The position numbers and the translations under genes are program-made. From Streptomyces sp. NBC_00190 (GTDB taxonomy: Bacteria > Actinomycetota > Actinomycetes > Streptomycetales > Streptomycetaceae): a DNA stretch of 64,000 bases. Shown in pieces: positions 1 through 7,418 of this stretch. The notes under the pieces are model-generated. The model was given only the letters and a program-made list of their open reading frames with translations. It ran no database searches and had not been told where the DNA came from. The number at the start of each line of letters is the position of its first letter. Position 1 is the first letter of the stretch. The stretch is taken from the NCBI RefSeq assembly GCF_036203305.1, contig NZ_CP108131.1, positions 7,998,001 to 8,062,000 of the forward strand. The letters run 5' to 3'.

Positions 1-990
1 GGCTGGCTCCAGCCCCTGTCCGACCAGGCCGCCAACACGGCCGGCTCCACCCTCGCCCCGGTGTGGAAGAACTACGGCACCGTCGACGGCACGTACTACG
101 GCCTCTACTTCAAGGCCGCCCACAAGTCCACCGTCTGGTACGCCCCGCAGGCGTTCACCCAGGCCGGCGTCAGCGAGCCCAAGAGCTACACCGACCTGCT
201 GAAGGCCGGCCGCACGCTCGCCGACTCCGGCCGTCCGGCCTTCGCCATAGCCGGGGAGGACGGCTGGACCCTCACCGACTGGTTCGAGAACATCTACCTC
301 TCCCAGGCAGGGCCGGAGAAGTACGACCAGCTCGCCCAGCACAAGCTCAAGTGGACCGACGAGAGCGTCGTCAGGGCGCTGACCACCCTCGGGGACCTGT
401 TCAAGGACAAGCAGCTCGTCGCCGGCGGCGCCCAGACGGCGCTGGGTACCGACTTCCCCTCGTCGGTCGAGCAGGTCTTCGGCCCCGAGCCCAAGGCGGG
501 CATGGTCTACGAGGGCGACTTCGTCGGCGGCGTCGCCAAGGACCAGTTCGGCAAGCAGCCCGGCAAGGACGCCAAGTTCTTCCCGTTCCCCGCGGTCGAC
601 GGCGGCAAGGCACCGGTCGTCAGCGGTGGTGACGCGGCCGTCGTCCTCAAGCAGGGGAAGAACAGCAAGGCGGGCATGAAGCTGCTCGAATTCCTGGCCG
701 GCCACGAGGCGGCGGAGGTCTGGGCCGGCGCGGGCGGCTTCCTGTCCCCGAACATCCAGGTCGACATGGCCGCGTACGGCGACTCCGTCACCCGCAGCAC
801 CGCCGAGTCGCTCATCGCGGCGGGCGACTCGATCCGCTTCGACATGTCGGACCAGGCCCCGGCCGCGTTCGGCGGCACCAAGGGCGCGGGCGAGTGGAAG
901 CTCCTCCAGGACTTCCTGCGCGACCCGTCGGACCCGCAGGGCACGGCCGCGAAGCTCGAAGCCGAGGCCGCCAAGGCCTACGGGAACTGA
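1..990 (+). CDS. Sugar ABC transporter substrate-binding protein, 3' part
   Basis: C-terminal ~329 residues of a family 1 extracellular solute-binding protein. The reading frame is open from the first base, so the start, signal peptide and lipobox lie outside the window. The visible part has the CUT1 binding-protein layout, with aromatic-rich segments (Tyr-Tyr-Gly-Leu-Tyr-Phe near the left edge, Trp-Thr-Leu-Thr-Asp-Trp-Phe further in) that could stack on a sugar ring. It is expected to sit outside the membrane and deliver an oligosaccharide to the two permeases that follow after 10 nt. The ligand cannot be named from sequence. No ATPase gene follows, which fits use of a shared ATPase. Confidence 0.9.
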   Translation, partial: GWLQPLSDQAANTAGSTLAPVWKNYGTVDGTYYGLYFKAAHKSTVWYAPQAFTQAGVSEPKSYTDLLKAGRTLADSGRPAFAIAGEDGWTLTDWFENIYLSQAGPEKYDQLAQHKLKWTDESVVRALTTLGDLFKDKQLVAGGAQTALGTDFPSSVEQVFGPEPKAGMVYEGDFVGGVAKDQFGKQPGKDAKFFPFPAVDGGKAPVVSGGDAAVVLKQGKNSKAGMKLLEFLAGHEAAEVWAGAGGFLSPNIQVDMAAYGDSVTRSTAESLIAAGDSIRFDMSDQAPAAFGGTKGAGEWKLLQDFLRDPSDPQGTAAKLEAEAAKAYGN

Positions 991-1000
991 GGCGGCTCCC

Positions 1001-2332
1001 ATGGCTGACACCGTGACCGCCCGCGCCCCGGCCGACGGGCGACGGCTGGCCCAGCGAAGGAAGCGCCGCCTCGCGGTCGTCTTCGTACTGCCGGCCCTGC
1101 TGCTGCTCGGCGCGCTGGTCGTCTACCCGGTCCTCTTCTCCCTCGGCCGCAGCTTCTTCGACGCGAGCGGCGACCGCTTCGTCGGAGCCGGCAACTACGC
1201 GGCGATCATCCGCGACCCGGCCACCCTCAAGGCGATCCGCAACAGCACCATCTGGGTCGTCGTCGCTCCCACCCTGCTGACCGGACTCGGGCTGATGCTC
1301 GCCGTGCTCACCGAGAAGGTGCGCTGGGCGACCGCGTTCAAGCTGGTGCTCTTCCTGCCGATGGCCGTGTCGTTCCTCGCCGCGGGCATCATCTTCCGGC
1401 TCGCCTACGAACAGGACCCGGGCCGGGGCGTGCTCAACGCAGCCGTCGTCGGCGTCCACGACACCTTCGACGACGCCGCCGCCTATCCGACCGCCCGTGC
1501 CCGGGAGGGCCAGGGCCTCACGGGCGGGGCGGGCGGCCCGTACAGCACCGAGGAGGCCGTACGTCCCGGCCGTTCGGTCAGCCTCGGCTTCGTCGGGGTG
1601 GCACCCGACGCGATGCCCGTCGGCGCGAAGGCCGCGGCCGCCCCGGCGCCGGGCACGGACGGCATCGGCGGAGTGGTCTACCTCGACTTCGCCCCCGGCG
1701 GTGCCGGCACGCCGGGCAAGGTCGACCCGGGCGAGAAGGGGCTGCCCGGCATGACGGTCGAGGCCGTACGGGACGGCCGGGTGGCAGCGACCGCCACCAG
1801 CGCCGACGACGGGTCGTTCCGCTTCACCGGGCTGGCAGACGGCGAGTACACCGTCAGACTGCCCGCGGCCAACTTCGCGGCCCCCTACCAGGGGGTGAAC
1901 TGGCTCGGTCCGACGCTGGTGACGCCGGCCATCATCGGCGCTTACCTGTGGGTGTGGACCGGCTTCGCGATGGTCCTGATCGGCGCCGGCCTCGCGGCCA
2001 TCCCACGCGACGCGCTGGAAGCCGCGCGGATGGACGGCGCCACCGAGGGCCAGATCTTCCGCAAGATCACCGTGCCGCTGCTCGCACCGGTACTCACCGT
2101 CGTCTTCGTGACCCTGGTGATCAACGTGATGAAGGTCTTCGACCTCGTCTACATCATCGCGCCCGGACCGGTCCTGGAAGAGGCGAACGTGCTGGCCACC
2201 CGGATGTGGCTGGTCTCCTTCGGTGGCGGCAACGACCAGGGGCTCGGCAGCGCGCTCAGCGTGGTGCTCCTCCTGCTGGTCGTCCCGGCGATGGTCTTCA
2301 ACATCCGGCGTTTCCGAAGGAGTGGAGCATGA
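1001..2332 (+). CDS. MalF-like sugar permease with inserted Ig-like (Cna-B/SdrD-type) domain
   Basis: 443 aa inner-membrane subunit of a CUT1 sugar importer. Hydrophobic segments near residues 27-48, 83-105 and 112-137 are followed, after Phe-Arg-Leu-Ala-Tyr, by about 170 non-membrane residues. The membrane part resumes with Ala-Tyr-Leu-Trp-Val-Trp-Thr-Gly-Phe and the EAA loop (EAARMDGATEG), which contacts the ATPase. Ordinary MalF homologues of about 300 aa have only a short loop here. The insert (about residues 220-295) reads like a Cna-B/SdrD repeat: GGVVYLDF, GLPGMTVEAVRDG, a TSADDGSFRFTGL turn and a GEYTVRLP strand. E. coli MalF carries its Ig-like P2 domain at the equivalent place, where it touches the binding protein. 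Its stop overlaps the next start as ATGA. Confidence 0.9.
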   Translation: MADTVTARAPADGRRLAQRRKRRLAVVFVLPALLLLGALVVYPVLFSLGRSFFDASGDRFVGAGNYAAIIRDPATLKAIRNSTIWVVVAPTLLTGLGLMLAVLTEKVRWATAFKLVLFLPMAVSFLAAGIIFRLAYEQDPGRGVLNAAVVGVHDTFDDAAAYPTARAREGQGLTGGAGGPYSTEEAVRPGRSVSLGFVGVAPDAMPVGAKAAAAPAPGTDGIGGVVYLDFAPGGAGTPGKVDPGEKGLPGMTVEAVRDGRVAATATSADDGSFRFTGLADGEYTVRLPAANFAAPYQGVNWLGPTLVTPAIIGAYLWVWTGFAMVLIGAGLAAIPRDALEAARMDGATEGQIFRKITVPLLAPVLTVVFVTLVINVMKVFDLVYIIAPGPVLEEANVLATRMWLVSFGGGNDQGLGSALSVVLLLLVVPAMVFNIRRFRRSGA

Positions 2333-3276
2333 GCGGCCACAGCACCATCGAGCGCCGACCGCCCCGGCGGGCGGCCACCCGGCGGGCGGCGACGGTCCGG
2401 CCCGTGCCCGCACCGCCCGTGCCCGGGCCGCGGCGCGGGAACCGGCTGTCGCGCCTGCTGAGCAACTCCGTCGTCCAGGGTGCGCTGATCCTTGTCGCCC
2501 TCGTCTGGATCACGCCGCTGGCGGGCCTGTTCCTGTCCTCGATGCGCTCCGAGCGGGACAACGCCTCCGACGGCTGGTGGACCGCGCTCACCGATCCGTC
2601 CCAGCTGTCCCTGGACAACTACAGCGCCCTGCTGAAGGACTCAGGCATCGCGGCGGCCTTCGGGAACACCGTCCTGATTTCCGTACCCACCACCTTCCTG
2701 GTGGTCACCATCGCGGCACTCGCCGGATACGCCTTCGCGTGGCTGGACTTCCCCGGCCGGGACGGCATCTTCCTGGTGGTCGTCGGGCTGCTGGTCGTAC
2801 CCGTGCAGATCGGGTTGCTGCCCGTGGCCAAACTCTTCGGCGCGGTGGGACTGTTCGGCTCGATCGCGGGCGTCGTCCTCTTCCACGTCGCCTACGGGCT
2901 GCCGTTCGCGATCTTCCTGCTGCGCAACTACTTCGCCGAGATACCGAGAGAAATGCTGGAAGCCGCCCGGATGGACGGCGGCAGCGAGTGGCGGATCTTC
3001 TCCCGGCTCGTGCTGCCGCTCGGCCGCCCGGCCATCGCGAGCCTGGCCATCTTCCAGTTCCTCTGGGTCTGGAACGACATGCTCGTGGCGCTGCTCTTCG
3101 CGGACAGCGGGTCCCAGCCGCTCACGGTCGCGCTGCAGTCCCAGATGCGGCAGTTCGGAAGCAACATCGGCGTCCTCGCACCGGGGGCCTTCCTGTCCCT
3201 GGTCGTCCCGCTGATCGTCTTCTTCGCCTTCCAGCGGCACTTCGTCCAGGGCGTGATGGCGGGCTCGGTGAAATAG
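2329..3276 (+). CDS. MalG-like sugar ABC permease
   Basis: 315 aa second permease of the importer. The start is the ATG overlapping the upstream stop as ATGA, with GGAG in the upstream gene as ribosome site, so the two permeases are translationally coupled. A proline/arginine-rich cytoplasmic N-terminus of about 40 residues precedes six hydrophobic segments. The EAA motif (EAARMDGGSEW) lies before the last two membrane spans. It should form the translocation pore with the gene before it. A strong hairpin ends the operon about 55 nt downstream. Confidence 0.92.
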   Translation: MSGHSTIERRPPRRAATRRAATVRPVPAPPVPGPRRGNRLSRLLSNSVVQGALILVALVWITPLAGLFLSSMRSERDNASDGWWTALTDPSQLSLDNYSALLKDSGIAAAFGNTVLISVPTTFLVVTIAALAGYAFAWLDFPGRDGIFLVVVGLLVVPVQIGLLPVAKLFGAVGLFGSIAGVVLFHVAYGLPFAIFLLRNYFAEIPREMLEAARMDGGSEWRIFSRLVLPLGRPAIASLAIFQFLWVWNDMLVALLFADSGSQPLTVALQSQMRQFGSNIGVLAPGAFLSLVVPLIVFFAFQRHFVQGVMAGSVK

Positions 3277-3330
3277 CCGCACCCGCCCGCCTGGCAGCGG
3301 GTGAGCGGTGAACGGTGAACGGTGACAGCA

Positions 3331-3362
3331 CGAGGCCCCGGGACGTCCGTCCCGGGGCCTCG
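3331..3362. terminator. Bidirectional hairpin terminator
   Basis: Perfect 14-bp GC-rich stem (3331-3344 with 3349-3362) and a 4-nt loop, lying between the converging ends of the permease gene and the marR-type gene. No U tract, as is usual for actinomycete terminators. Just upstream, GTGAACG is repeated in tandem. Confidence 0.75.
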
Positions 3363-3387
3363 CCGTGCATTTCGCGCTGACGCCGGC

Positions 3388-3816
3388 TCACGGAGAGGTG
3401 ACGGCCTGCTCCAGCAGGCCGTGCAGGACGCGCTGCTCCTGCGGCGTGAGGCCGGACAGCGGGGAGTCCACGGCGAGGAGTGCGAGGAGGCGTGTCCGCA
3501 GTGCGGTGCCCTCGTCGGTGAGGACGAGGTGCTTGGCGCGGCGGTCGGTGGGGTGCGGGTGGCGCTCGATCAGGCTCTGCTTCTCGAGCTTGTCGACGAC
3601 GAAGGTGGTGTTGGAGGGCTCGCAGCTCATGCGCTCGGCGAGCTCCCGCATGGTCATCGGCCCGCTCATCTCCCGCAGCGCGGTCGCCTGGGACGCGGTG
3701 AGGCCCAGGGTGGCGGCGCGCTCCCGTACGTGCTCGGCGATCCGCTGGGCCAGTCCGTTCACCAGACCGCACAGCTGCCGCTCGGCGAGGACCTGCGACT
3801 CGGGGGGCGTCGTCAT
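3388..3816 (-). CDS. MarR-family transcriptional regulator
   Basis: 142 aa winged-helix regulator. The recognition-helix region is MTMRELAERMSCEPSNTTFV and the wing is DRRAKHLVLTDEG, both typical of MarR. It would bind DNA as a dimer and release it on binding a ligand. It is divergent from a metallo-beta-lactamase-fold hydrolase 134 bp away, with a perfect MarR-type palindrome between them, so it probably represses that gene and itself. A -10 hexamer TAGGGT ends 6 nt before the ATG, suggesting a leaderless transcript. Confidence 0.93.
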   Translation of the reverse strand: MTTPPESQVLAERQLCGLVNGLAQRIAEHVRERAATLGLTASQATALREMSGPMTMRELAERMSCEPSNTTFVVDKLEKQSLIERHPHPTDRRAKHLVLTDEGTALRTRLLALLAVDSPLSGLTPQEQRVLHGLLEQAVTSP

Positions 3817-3857
3817 GGCACCACCCTAGCAAGTCCGTCAAGACAACATATTTACAA

Positions 3858-3872
3858 CTTGAATGATTCAAG
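3858..3872. promoter_or_regulatory. Predicted MarR operator
   Basis: Perfect inverted repeat CTTGAATGATTCAAG (7-1-7) in the divergent intergenic region. It matches the TTGAATnATTCAA form of many MarR operators. It overlaps a second 10-bp palindrome, TCAAGCTTGA (3868-3877), so two dimer sites may sit side by side. The surrounding bases are AT-rich compared with the rest of the window. Confidence 0.7.
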
Positions 3873-3949
3873 CTTGATGTTTATGGTTGCCGTCGTCGCC
3901 GCGGGAAACGCCCCGCAGCGACGTGATGACGACTCATGGGAGAGCACTC

Positions 3950-4834
3950 ATGGCTGACTTGACGGTGGATCAGGACGTACGACTGCGCCGGCCGGCGGGG
4001 ATCCGCTCGATACGGCTGGGCGACACGAAGGTGTCGTACGTGCCGGACGGCGACGTGCGGCTCCGTCCGCTGCAACTGCTCCAGGACACCACCGACGAGG
4101 TGTGGGCCGCACACCCGGAGTACCTGGACGCCACGGGCCACCTCGTGGGGAGCGTCGGCGGTCTGCTGGTGGAGCACGGCGACCGCGCGCTGCTGATCGA
4201 CGCCGGCTTCGGCCCGCAGACGCACGAGGAGCCGGACGGCCCCCTCGGTACGATCCACGGCGGCGCACTCCCGCGCAGCCTTGCCGAGCTCGGCCGGCGC
4301 CCCGAGGACATCGAGGCGGTGGCCTTCACCCACCTCCACGCCGACCACCTCGGCTGGGCCTGCCATCCCGCTCCCGGCGGCGTGCGGCCCGTGTTCGCCC
4401 ACGCCGACTACTTGATCTCCGAGCCGGAGTGGGAACGGCGCGACCTCCTGGAGGCCCAGGGCATGACCGAGCAGGTCGCGGCCCTCGCGCCGCGGGTACG
4501 TACGATCACGGACGGGGAGGAGATCTTCCCCGGCGTACGGGTGCGGATCACCCCCGGCCACACCGTCGGGCACGCCGAGTACGTCATCACCGGGGGCGGA
4601 CGGCGTCTGATCGCCTTCGGTGACGCCGTGCACTCACCGATCCAGATCGACCACCCCGGCTGGTCCTCGGCCTTCGACCACGACGGCACCCGGACCGCCG
4701 ACCACCGCCACCGCCTCGTCGCCGAGCTGGCGGAGCCCGGCACGATCGGCTTCGGCGTCCACTTCGCCGATGTGGTGTTCGGACACGTCCGGCACGACGG
4801 GGACGGCCCGGCCTGGCAGCCCGTGGACGCCTGA
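3950..4834 (+). CDS. Metallo-beta-lactamase-fold hydrolase
   Basis: 294 aa MBL-fold enzyme. The metal-binding motif H128-L-H130-A-D132-H133 is intact, followed by a later His (TPGHTVGHAEY) and Asp (FGDAVH), giving a full binuclear zinc site. The start is the ATG with GGGAG 6 nt upstream; an earlier in-frame ATG lacks a ribosome site. No signal peptide, so it is cytoplasmic. The family includes lactonases and organophosphate hydrolases, but the substrate here is unknown. Divergent from a MarR gene that probably controls it. Confidence 0.9.
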   Translation: MADLTVDQDVRLRRPAGIRSIRLGDTKVSYVPDGDVRLRPLQLLQDTTDEVWAAHPEYLDATGHLVGSVGGLLVEHGDRALLIDAGFGPQTHEEPDGPLGTIHGGALPRSLAELGRRPEDIEAVAFTHLHADHLGWACHPAPGGVRPVFAHADYLISEPEWERRDLLEAQGMTEQVAALAPRVRTITDGEEIFPGVRVRITPGHTVGHAEYVITGGGRRLIAFGDAVHSPIQIDHPGWSSAFDHDGTRTADHRHRLVAELAEPGTIGFGVHFADVVFGHVRHDGDGPAWQPVDA

Positions 4835-4874
4835 ACGCCCTTGCCCAAGGCATGCCGTAGGGCAGGATGGCTCG

Positions 4875-5483
4875 GTGAGCATGTACGTCTTCGCCGACTG
4901 GGGCGGCTTTCCGGACTCCGTGCCCGCCGCGGACGCCGCCACGCCGCGAAAGGTCCTGCCTGCGGCGGCCGTCAGGGACGCCGACCCCGCCGCGAGCCCG
5001 CCGGAGCTGCGTACCGTCCCGGGTGACACGGTCTTCGTGTCCTCCCGGGACACCGCCAGGCTGGAACGGTTCTGCGCCGAGAACCGGATCCCGGTACGCC
5101 GCCGCCCCGACATCTGGGGCGACCTGCTCGAACCGTTCCTCGACACCCGGTTCGACGGTCGGCACCAGGCGGAGACCCTGGACCGGCTGGCGCGCAACGG
5201 GGTCGGGCGGGCCGAAGCGGACCGGATCCGCGAGCGGGTCGGTCCCCTCATGGCCGCCTACAACGGCGTGCACTGGGACTGGTTCCACCTCGGCCTCGCC
5301 GACCTCCTCGACGCGGCCGCCTCCGATCTCGTCCCCGCCGAACTGCGCATCCGGCCGCAGGACCGGGCGGCCTTTCGCGCCTGGGCGATGGAGATCGCCG
5401 ACCGGCCCGATTCGGAGGACGCGGCCGAGCCGCCCCTTCCGGATCTTGCTCCCCCGGCTGTCTCAGCGGCCTCGGGGAAGTAG
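4875..5483 (+). CDS. Hypothetical protein
   Basis: 202 aa from GTG 4875; an ATG two codons later is an alternative. CAGGAT ends 6 nt before the GTG, so a leaderless start there is plausible. No recognised domain, no signal peptide and no membrane segment. The middle is rich in Asp, Arg and Trp (DIWGDLLEPFLDTRFDGRHQ, then NGVHWDWFHLG). The last codons and the stop lie inside a large hairpin shared with the converging GNAT gene, so the C-terminal Ala-Ala-Ser-Gly-Lys is encoded by the terminator. Confidence 0.7.
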   Translation: MSMYVFADWGGFPDSVPAADAATPRKVLPAAAVRDADPAASPPELRTVPGDTVFVSSRDTARLERFCAENRIPVRRRPDIWGDLLEPFLDTRFDGRHQAETLDRLARNGVGRAEADRIRERVGPLMAAYNGVHWDWFHLGLADLLDAAASDLVPAELRIRPQDRAAFRAWAMEIADRPDSEDAAEPPLPDLAPPAVSAASGK

Positions 5484-5503
5484 GGCACGTCCCCGAGGCC
5501 GCT
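5465..5503. terminator. 39-bp bidirectional terminator, copy A
   Basis: Perfect 14-bp stem AGCGGCCTCGGGGA with its complement (5465-5478 and 5490-5503) around an 11-nt loop. The stop codon of the plus-strand gene lies in the loop, and the stop of the minus-strand GNAT gene begins at the last stem base. The inverted copy at 39109-39147 matches 38 of 39 bases, including the loop. Confidence 0.8.
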
Positions 5504-6045
5504 TAGTCCTTCGAGTCCTGCTTCCAGTCCTGGACGAGGAGCCCGAGCAGCACCTCGTCCAGGAACTCGCCCATCACCCAGGCCGAGGAGCGCAGCACGC
5601 CCTCGCGGACGAAGCCGTTGCGCTCGGCGGAGCGCAGCATCGCGGCGTTGTCCGACAGCGTCTCGATCTGCAGCCGCTGCAGGCCGCGCACGACGAAGCC
5701 GTAGTGGCACAGCGCCGCGACCACGTCGGTGCCGTAGCCCTTGCCGCGGCAGGACGGCAGGAGCCCCAGCCCGATGTGAGCGCAGCGGTTGTGGTTGTCG
5801 ATGCCCCACAGCACCGCGCTGCCGACCAGCGTGCCGCCCTCCAGTTCCACCACCGAGAACTGGACGTGACCCTGCTCCTTGTCGTCCACCACGAGCCGCG
5901 GATCCTTCGACCCGGGCGTGATCGGCCGCCACGGCCCGCTTTCGGCCCGCGAGGAGTTGACCACGTCGTCGTAGAGCTCGGTCCGCAGGATCGGGATGTC
6001 GTCCTCGTGCCGGGCCCTGAGCCCGACCTTGCTGCCTTTTAGCAT
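5503..6045 (-). CDS. GNAT-family N-acetyltransferase (RimJ-like)
   Basis: 180 aa acetyltransferase. The acetyl-CoA pyrophosphate loop is seen as LLPSCRGKGYGTDVVAALC (Q/RxxGxG/A type), followed by RLQIETLSDNAAMLRSAERNGF, the usual motif B in which an Asn precedes a helix. The RimJ/RimL-like layout suggests acetylation of a small amine or a protein N-terminus; the acceptor is unknown. Start ATG with AGGAAA about 6 nt upstream. It converges on the hypothetical gene before it and shares its terminator. Confidence 0.9.
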   Translation of the reverse strand: MLKGSKVGLRARHEDDIPILRTELYDDVVNSSRAESGPWRPITPGSKDPRLVVDDKEQGHVQFSVVELEGGTLVGSAVLWGIDNHNRCAHIGLGLLPSCRGKGYGTDVVAALCHYGFVVRGLQRLQIETLSDNAAMLRSAERNGFVREGVLRSSAWVMGEFLDEVLLGLLVQDWKQDSKD

Positions 6046-6091
6046 GCAAGTTTCCTATCCGACTCTGGTGGCCGGCGGCAACCCAATAGAT

Positions 6092-6118
6092 CAAGTCCTC
6101 CGTGAAGCAACGGACTTG
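6092..6118. terminator. Possible terminator of the zinc-ribbon membrane protein
   Basis: Imperfect hairpin: CAAGTCC at 6092-6098 pairs with GGACTTG at 6112-6118, with an extra CCGT/ACGG pairing possible through a small bulge. It lies between the stop of the minus-strand membrane protein (6177) and the start of the GNAT gene. Weaker than the other hairpins here. Confidence 0.35.
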
Positions 6119-6176
6119 GCCGGCACGGGCGAGGGCGGCGACACCGTGACGGCACCGCCGCCCCGGGCCGGTCGGC

Positions 6177-6710
6177 TCAGGAAGTGACGTCGTTGATGAT
6201 GTTGGCGATCACCCAGATCACCCAGGCCACGGGCAGCAGCACGGCAAGGCTCGTCGCACGCTTCAGCACCGGCGCCCCGGTCTGCAGCCGCGCATGGCCT
6301 CCGGACGGCTCGGGCAGCCGGTTCACCTTCCCCAGCGCCACCCGGTTGGCTATGAGCGTGAACGGCGTGAACAGCACCAGCGACAGCGGCGACCACCATC
6401 CCTGCCACAGCGTCCGCGCGGTCATCTCGCGGAAGTACGAGGTCCCGCACCCACGGCAGAAGGGGCCTTCCATCTTGTGGAATCGCATCAGCACCAGGAA
6501 GCCCTGGTGGAGACGGAAGGTCACCGGGACCGCCGGGAACGCCCCGCAATGGCGGCAGACCATCGCCGCCGCCCCCGGATGGCCCGGGCCGGGACCGGAC
6601 GCCGGCCACCCCGTGGGCGGCTGGGGACCGTAGCCGGGAGGGGTCTGGCCCATGGCCGGACCGGCCGGCCACGACCCGTTTGGCTGAGGGGACGAGGAGT
6701 TGACAGTCAT
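6177..6710 (-). CDS. Membrane protein with zinc ribbon
   Basis: 177 aa. A Pro/Gly/Gln-rich N-terminus of about 50 residues precedes a zinc ribbon made of two CxxC knuckles about 37 residues apart (CRHC and CRGC). Two hydrophobic segments follow: WWSPLSLVLFTPFTLIAN, and SLAVLLPVAWVIWVIANII near the C-terminus. The start is the inner ATG preceded by AAGGA; a longer reading frame upstream lacks a ribosome site. The layout suggests a small membrane-anchored protein of unknown function. Confidence 0.75.
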   Translation of the reverse strand: MTVNSSSPQPNGSWPAGPAMGQTPPGYGPQPPTGWPASGPGPGHPGAAAMVCRHCGAFPAVPVTFRLHQGFLVLMRFHKMEGPFCRGCGTSYFREMTARTLWQGWWSPLSLVLFTPFTLIANRVALGKVNRLPEPSGGHARLQTGAPVLKRATSLAVLLPVAWVIWVIANIINDVTS

Positions 6711-7085
6711 CAGGGAAATTCCTTGCGCATGAAACGGCGGCGCGCCGAGCACGCCACCTGCTATGTGGGAGCAGAGCAGGCACGGTTCACCCGATCACGG
6801 ACGTCACTACGCCTTGTGATCAACGGATGATCCATGTCTGCGGCCCCATCATGCACGGGTGACGACCCGCGACCAATTCCTCTCCTCTACGTCCGCGTGC
6901 GGAGAGTTGGCACCCGCCGGGACCGGGTGGTGGAAGCCGAGCCGCGCGTCGTGCCACCAGGGGAGCCCGCGGTGGGAGGTGCACGACAGGGTCGGTCGGC
7001 AGCGAGCCGGGAGGCGGAAGCGGGTCCGCGGACCTACTGTGGTCAAAGAGGGGGCGGGCCGTTCCCTGCTCTTGAGGAGGCTGCC
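6711..7085. other. Gene-free interval with divergent promoters
   Basis: About 375 bases with no convincing coding sequence. The left part should carry the promoter of the zinc-ribbon membrane protein. On the right, TACTGT near 7036 is a possible -10 for the small gene at 7086, giving a leader of about 40 nt. No repeat or stable hairpin was seen. Confidence 0.4.
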
Positions 7086-7382
7086 GTGGAGGAACACTTC
7101 GTCTGGGTGACGACGCGCCGCATCAAGGCCGGCGCCTTGGAGGAGTTCGAGAGGGCGTGGCGCCCCGGTTCCCACCCTGATGGCATGCGCCGCGCCTTTG
7201 CGTACTGGTCCGAGGACGGGCAGGAGATCACCGGAGTGTCCCTTTGGGACTCCCGGCAGGCGTGCGACGCGTGGCGGTCCTCCGACGCGGAGAAGCGACG
7301 GCGTGAGGCCATGGGCCCGTACGTCGAGGACGAACGGGAGGGCTTCTACGTCGGAGGCGAACTCGCCGTGCCGGCACGGTGA
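7086..7382 (+). CDS. ABM-like small protein
   Basis: 98 aa from GTG 7086, with GAGGAGG 5 nt upstream deciding this start over the longer open frame. The sequence runs WVTTRRIKAGALEEFERAW, then AYWSEDGQEITGVSLWDSRQACDAWRSS. This is the beta-alpha-beta layout of the antibiotic-biosynthesis-monooxygenase (ABM) dimeric ferredoxin-like fold. Such small cytoplasmic proteins can be cofactor-free oxygenases or simply ligand binders. It stands alone, 36 nt before the end of the converging CapA gene. Confidence 0.7.
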   Translation: MEEHFVWVTTRRIKAGALEEFERAWRPGSHPDGMRRAFAYWSEDGQEITGVSLWDSRQACDAWRSSDAEKRRREAMGPYVEDEREGFYVGGELAVPAR

Positions 7383-7418
7383 TCCGTGCGGCCGCGCGAC
7401 CGTGCCGCCGTGCGGCCG

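Noticed and set aside
812..2413. Long minus-strand open frame opposite the permease genes
   Set aside because: Low-complexity Arg/Gly/His-rich product, no ribosome site; a GC-rich shadow of the plus-strand genes.
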